A stretch of DNA of 11,607 nt from an uncultured Oscillospiraceae bacterium (GTDB lineage Bacteria > Bacillota > Clostridia > Oscillospirales > Oscillospiraceae), in the NCBI GenBank assembly GCA_958426425.1, contig CATZYY010000071.1, positions 1-11,607 of the forward strand, in the 5' to 3' direction. Below, piece by piece: positions 1 to 7,195 of this stretch; the stretch's first letter is position 1; every line of letters begins with the position of its first letter. The position numbers and the translations under genes were made by a program. The notes beneath the pieces were generated by a model. The model had not been told where the DNA came from, searched no databases, and was given only the letters and a program-made list of their open reading frames with translations.

Positions 1-1
1 G

Positions 2-961
2 ATGGACGCCCGCTTCAACGCCGCCGAGTTCCGCGGCGACGAGGTGCTGTCTATCCGGAACCTGTCCAAGGGCTACGGGGACAAGCACCTGTTTGACGGC
101 ATCACCCTCCGGGTGGAGGGGGGCGAGCGCATCGGCCTCATCGGCGACAACGGCACCGGCAAGACCACCCTCATCAAGATGATCGTGGGGGAGCTGTACC
201 CCGACGACGGCCGCATCCGCACCGGCCCCCAGGTAAAGGAGGCGTATTTGCCACAGGTGGTGGAATTCGACCACCCGGACTGGAACCTGGTGGAGAATAT
301 GATGGCTGCCAAGCGGGGCCTCTCCGCCCAGTCGGCCCGAAACCGGCTGGCGGCCTACGACTTCCGGGGGGAGGATGTGTTCAAGCCTGTGTCGGTCCTC
401 TCCGGCGGGGAGCAGAGCCGACTGCGGCTTTGCATGCTGATGGACGACGAGATCAACTTTTTGATTCTGGACGAGCCCACCAACCACCTGGATATCGACT
501 CCCGGGAGTGGATTGAGGAGGCGGTGGAGGCCTATGACGGCACGCTGCTGTTTGTCTCCCACGACCGCTACTTCATCAACCGTTTTGCCACCCGCATCTG
601 GGAGGTGGCGGACGGCACCATCACCGACTATCCCATGGGCTTTGCCCAGTACCGGCAGGTGAAGGCCCAGGAGGAGGCGGAGAAGCAGGAAACGCCGAAG
701 CCTGTGGAGAAAAAGACCGTCACCGAGCGGCCCCAGCGGGGCAACAAGGCCCAGCAGGCCGCCCGGCGGCAGCTGACCATCTGCGAGCGGGACATCGCCA
801 AGGCGGAGGAGCGGATTGCCGCCCTGGAGGCGGACATGGAGGCCGCCGCCTGCGACTATGAAAAGTTAAACGAGCTGGTAAATGAAAAAGAGGCGGCCCA
901 GACGGAACTGGACGCATTGTACGAAAGGTGGGAGCAGCTCAGTGAGGAGGCAGAGGGCTAG
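2..961 (+). CDS. ABC-F family ATPase, C-terminal half (gene starts before the window)
   Basis: This is the second nucleotide-binding domain and C-terminal extension of a soluble ABC-F ATPase, a family that binds the ribosome and relieves stalling or gives antibiotic protection. Counted from the first visible Met, the Walker A motif GDNGTGKT lies at 48-55, the signature LSGGEQSR at 133-140, Walker B with DEPTNHLD at about 154-164, and the switch His in SHDRYF at 186-191. No membrane segment is present. Residues about 255-319 are charged and heptad-like, a coiled coil resembling the C-terminal domain of Uup/YdiF types. ABC-F proteins carry two such ATPase domains, so the first domain and linker must lie upstream and the Met at position 2 is very probably internal. 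The stop at 959-961 overlaps the start of the next gene, which suggests translational coupling. The family is certain; the subfamily (YdiF/Uup-like) is an inference. Confidence 0.93.
   Translation: MDARFNAAEFRGDEVLSIRNLSKGYGDKHLFDGITLRVEGGERIGLIGDNGTGKTTLIKMIVGELYPDDGRIRTGPQVKEAYLPQVVEFDHPDWNLVENMMAAKRGLSAQSARNRLAAYDFRGEDVFKPVSVLSGGEQSRLRLCMLMDDEINFLILDEPTNHLDIDSREWIEEAVEAYDGTLLFVSHDRYFINRFATRIWEVADGTITDYPMGFAQYRQVKAQEEAEKQETPKPVEKKTVTERPQRGNKAQQAARRQLTICERDIAKAEERIAALEADMEAAACDYEKLNELVNEKEAAQTELDALYERWEQLSEEAEG
927..934 (+). promoter_or_regulatory. Ribosome binding site for the DUF218 gene
   Basis: The bases GGTGGGAG end 7 bases before an in-frame GTG at 942. This site inside the end of the ABC-F gene is the reason to choose 942 rather than the upstream in-frame ATG at 882. 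The upstream ATG would overlap the ABC-F gene by 80 bases and add a basic peptide unlike the family. Confidence 0.55.
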
Positions 962-1763
962 ACGGGCCCCGGTGCCTGTGGTGGCATCCTATCGGGGACG
1001 GAGGCTTGGGCGGCTGCTGCCCTGTCTGGCGGCCCTGCCCGCGCTGCCGGGACTGGCGCTGATTTTGATTCGGCCTCTGGGCATGCGCTTTTCCGGCTTT
1101 TTGCTGCTGGCGTTGGCGGCGGTGCTGCTGGCGGAGGTGTACTTGGGCCGCTGGGCCCGCCGGTCCAGAATCGGCTGGCGGTGTCAACTTGTATTTCGGG
1201 CGGCGCTGGCGCTGGTGCTGATCCCGCTGGCGATAATCGAGGTCTGTGTCATCCACGAGGGCGGAAAAGAGCCGCCTGCTGAGAGCGCCGGGGCGGTGAT
1301 CGTGCTGGGCGCGGGTGTCAACGGAACACAGCCCTCTCTATCCCTGCGGACCCGGCTGGACGCGGCGGCGGTCTACCTGACGGCCCACCCGGACATTCCG
1401 GCGGTGCTGACCGGCGGACAGGGCTACGGTGAGGAGATCACCGAGGCGGCGTGCATGTATGACTACCTGACGGAGCGGGGCATTGACGCCGACCGCCTGA
1501 TTCTGGAGGAAGCCGCCTCCAACACGGCGGAGAATTTTGCCTTTTCCCGGGAATTGTTGAAGGAGGCCGGTGTGGACCCTTCCGCCGACACGGTGGCGGT
1601 GGTCACCAATGACTTCCACATCGCCCGGGCCAAGCTGCTGGCGGCCCGTAACGGCTACGGCGACGCCGTGGGCATTCCGGCGGAGCTGCCCTGGGCCCAT
1701 CTGGAGGTCAATTACTATCTGCGGGAGGCCTTTGCCATGGTAAAGAGCTTCCTGCTGGACTGA
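942..1763 (+). CDS. Membrane-anchored DUF218 (YdcF/SanA/ElyC-like) protein
   Basis: From the GTG start the protein has 273 residues. A basic N-terminus is followed by three hydrophobic segments at about 25-43, 50-67 and 83-104, and then a DUF218 domain at about 117-270. Family motifs are visible: VLGAGVNG at 121-128, the GGQG turn at 158-161 followed by acidic residues and a TEA triplet, SNTAEN near 193-198, and TNDFHIARA at 222-230. Relatives such as SanA and ElyC influence envelope integrity or peptidoglycan and lipid-carrier metabolism, but the reaction is not established, so no substrate is assigned. The topology suggests that the DUF218 domain is held at the membrane. The gene overlaps the ABC-F gene by 20 bases and is followed 22 bases later by the flavodoxin-like gene, so it is probably cotranscribed with both. 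The family is well supported; the exact start is less sure (a GTG at 972 is an alternative). Confidence 0.85.
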   Translation: MRRQRARRAPVPVVASYRGRRLGRLLPCLAALPALPGLALILIRPLGMRFSGFLLLALAAVLLAEVYLGRWARRSRIGWRCQLVFRAALALVLIPLAIIEVCVIHEGGKEPPAESAGAVIVLGAGVNGTQPSLSLRTRLDAAAVYLTAHPDIPAVLTGGQGYGEEITEAACMYDYLTERGIDADRLILEEAASNTAENFAFSRELLKEAGVDPSADTVAVVTNDFHIARAKLLAARNGYGDAVGIPAELPWAHLEVNYYLREAFAMVKSFLLD

Positions 1764-1785
1764 GCAAGAGCATACGGAGGAACCC

Positions 1786-2277
1786 ATGAAAGACGTATTG
1801 TGTATCTATTACTCCCGTACGGGGAACACCAAGAAGGCCATGGAGGAGATTGCCGCCGCCCTGGACGCCGAGACGCTGGAGCTGACCGACGGCGTGGACC
1901 GCGGCGGCTGGCGGGGCTGGCTGCGCTGCGGCCGGGACGCCATGAGCCGGGACCCGGAGCCGGTGGCGGCCTTCCGGACGGAGCGGCCCCTGGGGGATTA
2001 CCGTCTGGTGATCCTGGGCACGCCGGTGTGGGCCGGACGGTGCAGCGCCGTTGTGCGGTCCTTTCTGAAGGACTACGGACAGCAGCTCAGGCGTGTGGCC
2101 TATGTGATTACCCGCAGCAGCAAGAGCAAGTACCGGGAGGTCTACCGGCAGATGGACCTGTATGTACCCGCCGGACATTTGGCGGCGGTGTCCCTGCGCA
2201 GCGGGGATGTGGGCCGGGCCTTCTGGCAGGAGGAGTTCCTCCGTCAGGCCCGGGAGCTGCTGTCGAAGGAGCGGTAG
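1786..2277 (+). CDS. Flavodoxin-like protein
   Basis: This 163-residue protein has the flavodoxin fold signature. A first beta strand leads into YSRTGNTKKA at 9-18, the loop that grips the FMN phosphate. Strand VILGTPVWAG at 75-84 follows, with Trp82 placed to stack on the flavin ring. The third loop, after the strand near 104-110, reads TRSSKSK instead of the glycine-rich turn of classical flavodoxins, so flavin binding may be altered. The family carries electrons or acts as a small FMN oxidoreductase in the cytosol; the partner is unknown. The start is ATG 1786 with GGAGG at 1776-1780. The gene sits 22 bases after the DUF218 gene and 40 bases before prfA, consistent with one operon. No signal peptide or membrane segment is seen. 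Confidence 0.85.
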   Translation: MKDVLCIYYSRTGNTKKAMEEIAAALDAETLELTDGVDRGGWRGWLRCGRDAMSRDPEPVAAFRTERPLGDYRLVILGTPVWAGRCSAVVRSFLKDYGQQLRRVAYVITRSSKSKYREVYRQMDLYVPAGHLAAVSLRSGDVGRAFWQEEFLRQARELLSKER

Positions 2278-2317
2278 GAACGCCCTTTTCTGAAAATCAC
2301 AGGAGAGGAGCGGTTTC

Positions 2318-3391
2318 ATGCTGGAAAAAGTGAAGGCCATTGCCCTGCGATATGAGGATGTGGAGGCACAGCTGGCGGACCCCGCCATTTACGGCGACCC
2401 GGACAAGCTCCGGACGCTCAACCGGGAGCGGAAGGAGCTGGAGCCGGTGGCCCGGGCCTGGAAGGCCTGGTGCCGGGCAGAGTCCGACCGGGCCGGGGCG
2501 GAGGAGATGCTTGCCGACCCGGATCTGCGGGAGGCTGCCAGGGAGGAACTGACCGCCGCCCAGGCGGAGCTGGAGCGGCTGCGGGAGGAGCTGCGGATTC
2601 TGCTGCTGCCCAGGGACCCCGACGACGGCCGCGGCGCAATTTTGGAAGTGCGCAGCGGTGTGGGCGGAGAGGAGGCGGCCCTGTTCGCAGGGGAGCTGTG
2701 CCGCATGTACGACATGTATGCCCGCCGCCGGGGTTGGAAGCTGGAAGTGGTGAACCGGAACGAGACGGAGCTGGGCGGCGTGCGGGAGTGCAGCATCCTG
2801 ATTGAGGGAGAGGACGTCTGGTCCCGTATGAAGTTTGAAAGCGGCGTCCACCAGGTCAAACGGGTGCCGGTGACGGAGTCCGGCGGCCGCATCCACACCA
2901 GCACCGCCACCGTGGCAGTGCTGCCGGAGGCGGAGGAGGCGGATGTGACCATCGACCCCAAGGACCTGCAGATCGACACCTATCGCTCCTCCGGCGCCGG
3001 CGGACAGCACGTCAACAAGACCGAGTCCGCCATCCGCATCACACACCTGCCCACGGGGCTGGTGGTGGAGTGCCAGGACGAGCGCAGTCAGTACAAGAAC
3101 AGGGACAAGGCCATGAAGGTGCTGCGCTCCCGGCTCTACGACCTGGAGCGGCAGAAGCAGGCCCAGGCCACCGCCGCGGAGCGGCGCAGTCAGGTGGGCA
3201 GCGGCGCCCGCAGCGAGAAGATCCGCACCTACCGCTTTTTCCAGGGACAGGTGGTGGAACACCGCCTGGGAGGAGAGGAGAAATATTTCAATCTGAAGGC
3301 CATTTTGGATGGGGATCTGGATGAATTGATCGACGCCCTGGTTACCGCCCACCGGGCGGAGCAGCTGGAAAGGGGCGCCGGAGCGGAATGA
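2318..3391 (+). CDS. prfA: Peptide chain release factor 1
   Basis: RF1 reads UAA and UAG stop codons in the ribosomal A site and triggers hydrolysis of the finished peptide. The 357-residue length fits the family. The codon-reading tripeptide PVT is at 184-186 inside the typical stretch leading to GGRIHTST, which marks RF1 rather than RF2 (SPF). The catalytic GGQ is at 228-230 within SSGAGGQHVNKTESAIR. An N-terminal alpha-helical domain covers about 1-100. The stretch after RSEKIRTY, near residues 305-325, is unusual: most RF1 proteins have NFPQ, then a TDHRIG motif, whereas this one has RFFQ, then VEHRLGGEE. The reading frame is intact throughout, so this is divergence and not a frameshift. 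The start is ATG 2318, preceded by GAGGAG at 2305-2310. The methyltransferase gene prmC, a frequent neighbour of prfA, is absent here. Confidence 0.96.
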   Translation: MLEKVKAIALRYEDVEAQLADPAIYGDPDKLRTLNRERKELEPVARAWKAWCRAESDRAGAEEMLADPDLREAAREELTAAQAELERLREELRILLLPRDPDDGRGAILEVRSGVGGEEAALFAGELCRMYDMYARRRGWKLEVVNRNETELGGVRECSILIEGEDVWSRMKFESGVHQVKRVPVTESGGRIHTSTATVAVLPEAEEADVTIDPKDLQIDTYRSSGAGGQHVNKTESAIRITHLPTGLVVECQDERSQYKNRDKAMKVLRSRLYDLERQKQAQATAAERRSQVGSGARSEKIRTYRFFQGQVVEHRLGGEEKYFNLKAILDGDLDELIDALVTAHRAEQLERGAGAE

Positions 3392-3410
3392 ACAGGACAT
3401 GTTGGAAAGA

Positions 3411-3431
3411 CCGGAGGCCGGCGGCCTCCGG
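3411..3431 (+). repeat. Perfect GC-rich inverted repeat between prfA and the tsaC-coaE gene
   Basis: A 9-base arm CCGGAGGCC (3411-3419) is followed by a GGC loop and the exact complement GGCCTCCGG (3423-3431). The RNA would fold into a very stable hairpin ending 26 bases before the next start codon. No run of T follows, so it does not look like an intrinsic terminator. It could act in mRNA processing or pausing, or it may be incidental. Confidence 0.6.
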
Positions 3432-3457
3432 AGTTCAGAGAGATAGAGGCGAAGCGT

Positions 3458-5128
3458 ATGCACACACTGTATTTTGATCTGCGGGATACCAAGGGCCAGC
3501 AAAAGGCCATTGACGACAAGATCTTTTCTGCGGCAAAGATTCTCCGGGAGGGCGGCCTTCTGGGCATCCCCACGGAGACGGTCTACGGCCTGGGCGCCAA
3601 CGCGCTGGACGGCGACGCGGTCCGCCGTATCTTTGAGGCCAAGGGCCGTCCCCAGGACAACCCCCTCATCATCCACGTCACGGGGCAGCAGTGGCTGGCC
3701 CGGTACTGCGTGGATGTACCGCCCCTGGCCTACGTGCTGGCCAGGAAGTTCTGGCCGGGCCCCCTGACCATGATTTTAAAGCGGAATCCCATCATCCCGG
3801 ACGAGACCACCGCCGGGCTGGATACGGTGGGCGTCCGCTGCCCCAATCACCCCGTGACTCTGGCCATCATCCGGGAGGCCGGGGTGCCCATCGCGGCCCC
3901 CAGCGCCAACACCTCCGGCCGGCCCAGCTGCACCACGGCCCAGGACGTGCTGGAGGATATGAACGGCAAGATTGCCGGTGTGGTGGACGGCGGGCCCTGC
4001 TCCGTGGGCGTGGAGTCCACGATTTTGGACCTGACCTGCGACCCGCCCCGTCTGCTGCGGCCCGGCGGACTGCCGCTGGAAGAGCTGGAGCGCCTCATCG
4101 GCAAGGTCGAGGTGGACCGGGCCGTTACCGGAACCCTGGGAGAGGGGGAAAAGCCCCGGGCCCCGGGTATGAAGTACCGCCATTACGCCCCCAAGGCGCC
4201 GGTCACCGTGGTCACCGGCAAACCGGAGCGCTCCGCTCAGGTCATCGCCCAGCGGGTGGGTCCGGGTTCCGGCGTCATCTGCTTTGACGAGTTTGCCGGG
4301 CTGTTCCCGGACCAGGTGGTTCGGACCCTGGGTCCCGCCGCCGACAAGCAGGTGCAGGCCCAGCGGGTCTTTGACGCCCTGCGTTCCTTTGACGGCTCCG
4401 CCGTCACGGAGATCTACGCCCAATGCCCCGACAACCGGGGGCTGGGCCTTGCCATCGGCAACCGGCTGAAAAAGGCCGCCGGCTTCCATGTGCTGGAGAC
4501 AGAGGCGGAGCCGGTGGTGCTGGGACTGACCGGCGGCACCGGCGCCGGCAAGACCAGCGCCCTGCGGGCCCTGGAGTCCCTGGGGGCGGAGACCATCGAC
4601 TGCGACGCCCTGTACCACCAGATGCTGGACGCCAATCAGGACCTGCGGCAGGAGATCGGCAACGCCTTCCCCGGCGTCTTCGCCGCCGATGGCCGGCTGG
4701 ACCGGCAGCGGCTGGGGCAGGAGGTCTTTGCCAGTAAAGAGCGGCTGGAGCGGCTCAACGGTATCGTCTTCCGCTATATGGAGCCGGAGCTGCGCCGCCG
4801 CCTGGTGGCCAATCCCGGCGGCCTGGTGGCCATCGACGCCATCAGCCTGCTGGAGGGGGGGCTGGACCAGCTGTGCGACCGGACCATCGCCCTGACGGCG
4901 CCGCTGGAGCTGCGGGTCCGCCGGATCATGGCCCGGGACAACATCTCCGAGCAGTATGCCCGGCTGCGGATCTCCGCACAGAAGCCCGACGAGTATTACC
5001 GGGAGCGGTGCGATCTGGAGCTGAACAACGCCGCTGAGAGCGCCGAGGCCTTCGAGGCGGAGGCAAAGCGCTTCTTCCAGCGGCTCATTGAGACCATTAA
5101 GGAGGAAAAAGCCCATGGAAAAGAGTGA
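3458..5128 (+). CDS. tsaC-coaE: Fused threonylcarbamoyl-AMP synthase (TsaC/Sua5) and dephospho-CoA kinase (CoaE)
   Basis: This 556-residue protein joins two enzymes. Residues about 16-340 are a Sua5-type threonylcarbamoyl-AMP synthase, which makes the activated intermediate for tRNA t6A37 from threonine, bicarbonate and ATP. Visible marks are PTETVYGLG 38-46, KGRPQDNPL 62-70, PGPLT 100-104, PSANTSGRPS 148-157, STILDL 187-192, and the linker PGMKYRHYAPK 236-246 leading to the Sua5 domain. Residues about 351-545 are a CoaE-like P-loop kinase, the last step of CoA synthesis: GGTGAGKT 359-366, DCD 381-383, Arg/Leu-rich lid, and RISAQKPDEYY 504-514. The kinase half is divergent: the usual HP after LNxI is FR (438-439) and the PLLFE segment reads ISLLEGG. 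The start ATG 3458 has GAGG at 3446-3449. The end overlaps the next gene by 14 bases. Both domains read in one frame with no strong internal start, so a single bifunctional chain is the simplest reading. Activity of the second half is not proven. Confidence 0.9.
   Translation: MHTLYFDLRDTKGQQKAIDDKIFSAAKILREGGLLGIPTETVYGLGANALDGDAVRRIFEAKGRPQDNPLIIHVTGQQWLARYCVDVPPLAYVLARKFWPGPLTMILKRNPIIPDETTAGLDTVGVRCPNHPVTLAIIREAGVPIAAPSANTSGRPSCTTAQDVLEDMNGKIAGVVDGGPCSVGVESTILDLTCDPPRLLRPGGLPLEELERLIGKVEVDRAVTGTLGEGEKPRAPGMKYRHYAPKAPVTVVTGKPERSAQVIAQRVGPGSGVICFDEFAGLFPDQVVRTLGPAADKQVQAQRVFDALRSFDGSAVTEIYAQCPDNRGLGLAIGNRLKKAAGFHVLETEAEPVVLGLTGGTGAGKTSALRALESLGAETIDCDALYHQMLDANQDLRQEIGNAFPGVFAADGRLDRQRLGQEVFASKERLERLNGIVFRYMEPELRRRLVANPGGLVAIDAISLLEGGLDQLCDRTIALTAPLELRVRRIMARDNISEQYARLRISAQKPDEYYRERCDLELNNAAESAEAFEAEAKRFFQRLIETIKEEKAHGKE
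5099..5105 (+). promoter_or_regulatory. Ribosome binding site for the M18 aminopeptidase
   Basis: A near-perfect AAGGAGG lies 9 bases before ATG 5115, inside the end of the fusion gene. It decides the start at 5115 over the in-frame ATG at 5088, which has no such site and would lengthen the overlap. Confidence 0.8.
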
Positions 5129-6521
5129 ATTCAAACAGCTGAAGGAACAGCTGCTGACCCGCCGGAAAAACGGCTACGACCGGATGAGCGACGCCGACCG
5201 GGCGGCCATGGAGGCCTACTGCGCCGACTACAAGGCCTTTCTGGATGCCGGCAAGACCGAGCGGCTGTGCGCCGCGGAGGTGATCCGTCTGGCGGAGGCG
5301 GCCGGCTACCGGCCCTATGAGCGGGGACAGGCCCTGACCCCCGGCGACAAGGTGTACCGCTGCAACCGGGGCAAGGCGGTGCTGCTGGCCCACATCGGTA
5401 AGGCGCCTCTGGAAAAGGGCGCCCAGATTGCGGCGGCCCACATCGACTCTCCCCGCCTGGACCTCAAGCCCAATCCCCTCTACGAGGACGGGGAGCTGGC
5501 CTATTTCAAGACCCATTACTACGGCGGTATCCGCAAGTACCACTGGGTCACCATCCCCATGGAGCTCCACGGCGTGGTGGCCTTGACCGACGGCACCAGT
5601 GTCCCCGTCCACATCGGCGCCGAGCCCGGTGAGCCCAAGCTGGTGATTACGGACCTGCTGCCTCACCTGGGCATGGAGCAGAACAAGAAGCCCCTGGGCG
5701 AGGCAGTGCCCGCCGAGACGCTGAACCTGCTGCTGGGCAGCTGCCCCATCGGGGACAGTGAGGAGTCCGGCCGGGTGAAGCTGGCGGTGATGAAGCTGCT
5801 CCACGAGAAGTACGGCATCACCGAGGACGACTTCACCTCCGCGGAGCTGGAGGCGGTGCCGGCGGTGGACGCCTGCGACATCGGACTGGACCGCAGCATG
5901 ATCGGCGCCTACGGCCACGATGACCGGGTCTGCGGCTACGCGGCCCTGCGGGCTCTGCTGGACTTGGCGGAGACCCCGGAGCGCACCGCCGTGTGCGTTC
6001 TGGCGGACAAGGAGGAGATTGGCTCCGATGGCGTCACCGGCATGCAGTCCGCCGCCTTCGACACCTTTATGGAGGACCTGTGCGATGCCCAGGGCGCGGC
6101 ACTGCGAGCCTGCTTCGAGGGCTCCTTCTGCCTCAGCGCCGATGTGACCGCCGCCTTCGATCCCAACTACGCCGACGTGTTTGAAAAGCGCAACGCCGCC
6201 TACCTCAACTACGGTATCGGCCTTTGCAAGTATACCGGCGCCCGGGGCAAGTCCGGCGCCTCCGACGCCGACGCCGAGACCGTGGGCTATGTCCGCGGGC
6301 TCTTCGACAGGGCCGGTGTGGTGTGGCAGATCGCGGAGCTGGGCAAGGTAGACGCCGGCGGCGGCGGCACTGTGGCCATGTATATGGCCAACCGCAACAT
6401 CACCACTCTGGACGCCGGCGTGCCGGTACTCAGTATGCACGCCCCCTTCGAGGTGGTGTCCAAGCTGGACTGCTACGAGACCTACAAGGGCATGTCCGCC
6501 GTCTACCGGGCGGACCGCTGA
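5115..6521 (+). CDS. apeA: M18 family zinc aminopeptidase
   Basis: This is a cytosolic dizinc aminopeptidase of family M18 (aspartyl aminopeptidase clan), which removes N-terminal residues, often acidic ones, from peptides. The 468 residues match the family's usual length. Expected metal and catalytic residues are visible: the first His and Asp in AAHIDSPRLD (His109, Asp111), the bridging Asp in GHDDR (268-271), the Glu pair in DKEEIGSDG (Glu300 and Glu301), the Asp of SADVTAAFDP (343), and the final His in MHAPFE (442). The GIRKYHWV segment near 138-145 is typical of the clostridial ApeA subgroup; that subgroup naming is an inference. The start is fixed by the AAGGAGG at 5099-5105 and overlaps the fusion gene by 14 bases, implying coupling. 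It is the last gene of its operon, followed 29 bases later by a terminator. Confidence 0.94.
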   Translation: MEKSEFKQLKEQLLTRRKNGYDRMSDADRAAMEAYCADYKAFLDAGKTERLCAAEVIRLAEAAGYRPYERGQALTPGDKVYRCNRGKAVLLAHIGKAPLEKGAQIAAAHIDSPRLDLKPNPLYEDGELAYFKTHYYGGIRKYHWVTIPMELHGVVALTDGTSVPVHIGAEPGEPKLVITDLLPHLGMEQNKKPLGEAVPAETLNLLLGSCPIGDSEESGRVKLAVMKLLHEKYGITEDDFTSAELEAVPAVDACDIGLDRSMIGAYGHDDRVCGYAALRALLDLAETPERTAVCVLADKEEIGSDGVTGMQSAAFDTFMEDLCDAQGAALRACFEGSFCLSADVTAAFDPNYADVFEKRNAAYLNYGIGLCKYTGARGKSGASDADAETVGYVRGLFDRAGVVWQIAELGKVDAGGGGTVAMYMANRNITTLDAGVPVLSMHAPFEVVSKLDCYETYKGMSAVYRADR

Positions 6522-6550
6522 CCGTCCTGTGCAAACACCTGGTATTTCCA

Positions 6551-6587
6551 CGGGAGACGGCCCCTTTTTGGGGCTGTCTCCCGTTTT
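6551..6587 (+). terminator. Intrinsic terminator after the M18 aminopeptidase gene
   Basis: A 14-base-pair stem (6551-6564 with 6570-6583, one G-T wobble) has a TTTTT loop and is followed by TTTT at 6584-6587. It lies 29 bases past the stop codon and should end the long operon coming from the left. Confidence 0.9.
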
Positions 6588-6667
6588 CCCGGCATTTTGC
6601 CCACCAACCGCGGACAAATGCCCCTGCAGTTTCCCCATTTTCCCCAAAAGTTTTTTCGACGTTTCGG
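6588..6667. other. Pyrimidine-rich spacer with short repeats upstream of a promoter
   Basis: This gene-free stretch between terminator and promoter is rich in C and T runs. It has an inverted repeat GGCATTT (6591-6597) / AAATGCC (6616-6622) with an 18-base loop, and a tandem repeat of TTTCCCCA (6630-6637 and 6639-6646). No coding potential is seen. It could contain an upstream operator, but nothing identifies one. Confidence 0.35.
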
Positions 6668-6696
6668 TTGCATCGCCGACAAAAGTATGTTAAGAT
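6668..6696 (+). promoter_or_regulatory. Probable sigma-A promoter for the ACT-hom operon
   Basis: A -35 box TTGCAT (6668-6673) and a -10 box TAAGAT (6691-6696) are separated by exactly 17 bases. Transcription would begin near 6703, giving a leader of about 35 bases before the ATG at 6738. It lies just after a strong terminator, where a new promoter is needed. Confidence 0.65.
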
Positions 6697-6737
6697 GGAC
6701 GACGTTGAAAGACATTTGACCATGGGAGGCGGACGAA

Positions 6738-7178
6738 ATGGCAAGAGAGATCCGTTACTACATCGTGGCGGCGGAGGCGCTGCCGGAGATCTTTGTAAAG
6801 GTGGCCGAGGCCAAGCGGATGATGCAGACCGGCGAGGCGGCCACCGTGGGCGCGGCCACCCGCATGGCGGGCATCAGCCGCAGCGCTTTCTACAAGTACA
6901 AGGACTCTGTCCAGCCCTTCAACGACATGAAGTCAGAGCACATCATCACCTTCTACGGGATGCTGAAGGACAACACCGGCGTCCTCAGCCGGGTGCTGTC
7001 GGTGTTTGCCACCTCCGGCGCCAACATCCTGACCATCAACCAATCCATCCCCACCAACGGCTGTGCCGCCGTCACCATTTCTGCCGAGACCAGCGGCATG
7101 GAGGAGACCCTGGAGCAGCTGCTCGCTGACGTGTCTGCGGTGGAGGGCGTGGTGAAATTTGAGGTGCTGGCTGGCTAA
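6738..7178 (+). CDS. PheB-like ACT domain protein (UPF0735 family)
   Basis: This 146-residue protein matches the Firmicute UPF0735 family, whose Bacillus member is PheB. Residues about 33-55 (GEAATVGAATRMAGISRSAF) look like a helix-turn-helix, with the SRSAFYKYKD segment diagnostic for the family. Residues about 68-146 form an ACT domain, with the effector-loop pattern KDNTGVLSRVLSVF and the GANILTINQSIP strand. ACT domains bind amino acids, so a role in sensing an amino acid and regulating synthesis is likely, but neither ligand nor DNA target is proven. The start ATG 6738 has GGGAGG at 6724-6729. The gene is 17 bases upstream of hom and shares its promoter, which suggests that it serves aspartate-family or aromatic amino-acid control. 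Confidence 0.9.
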   Translation: MAREIRYYIVAAEALPEIFVKVAEAKRMMQTGEAATVGAATRMAGISRSAFYKYKDSVQPFNDMKSEHIITFYGMLKDNTGVLSRVLSVFATSGANILTINQSIPTNGCAAVTISAETSGMEETLEQLLADVSAVEGVVKFEVLAG

Positions 7179-7195
7179 CCGGGAAGGAGAAGCAG

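Noticed and set aside
882..941. Longer N-terminus for the DUF218 protein starting at ATG 882
   Set aside because: It would overlap the ABC-F gene by 80 bases and lacks a ribosome binding site; GTG 942 with GGGAG 7 bases upstream fits better.
2297..3676. Minus-strand open frame of 459 codons opposite prfA and the start of the fusion gene
   Set aside because: It lacks recognisable domains and spans an intergenic hairpin; it is a GC-bias artefact.
4488..4520. Separate translation start for the CoaE domain
   Set aside because: The ATG at 4488 is out of frame. The in-frame GTG codons at 4490, 4514 and 4517 have only weak purine-rich sequence upstream, so a fused protein is more likely.
5097..6647. 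Minus-strand open frame of 516 codons opposite the M18 aminopeptidase
   Set aside because: It is a mirror of a well-supported gene, no family motifs are seen, and it runs through the terminator.
6224..7129. Plus-strand open frame of 301 codons overlapping the aminopeptidase end and the ACT gene
   Set aside because: It reads through a terminator and promoter, is Arg/Gly rich and out of frame with two clear genes.
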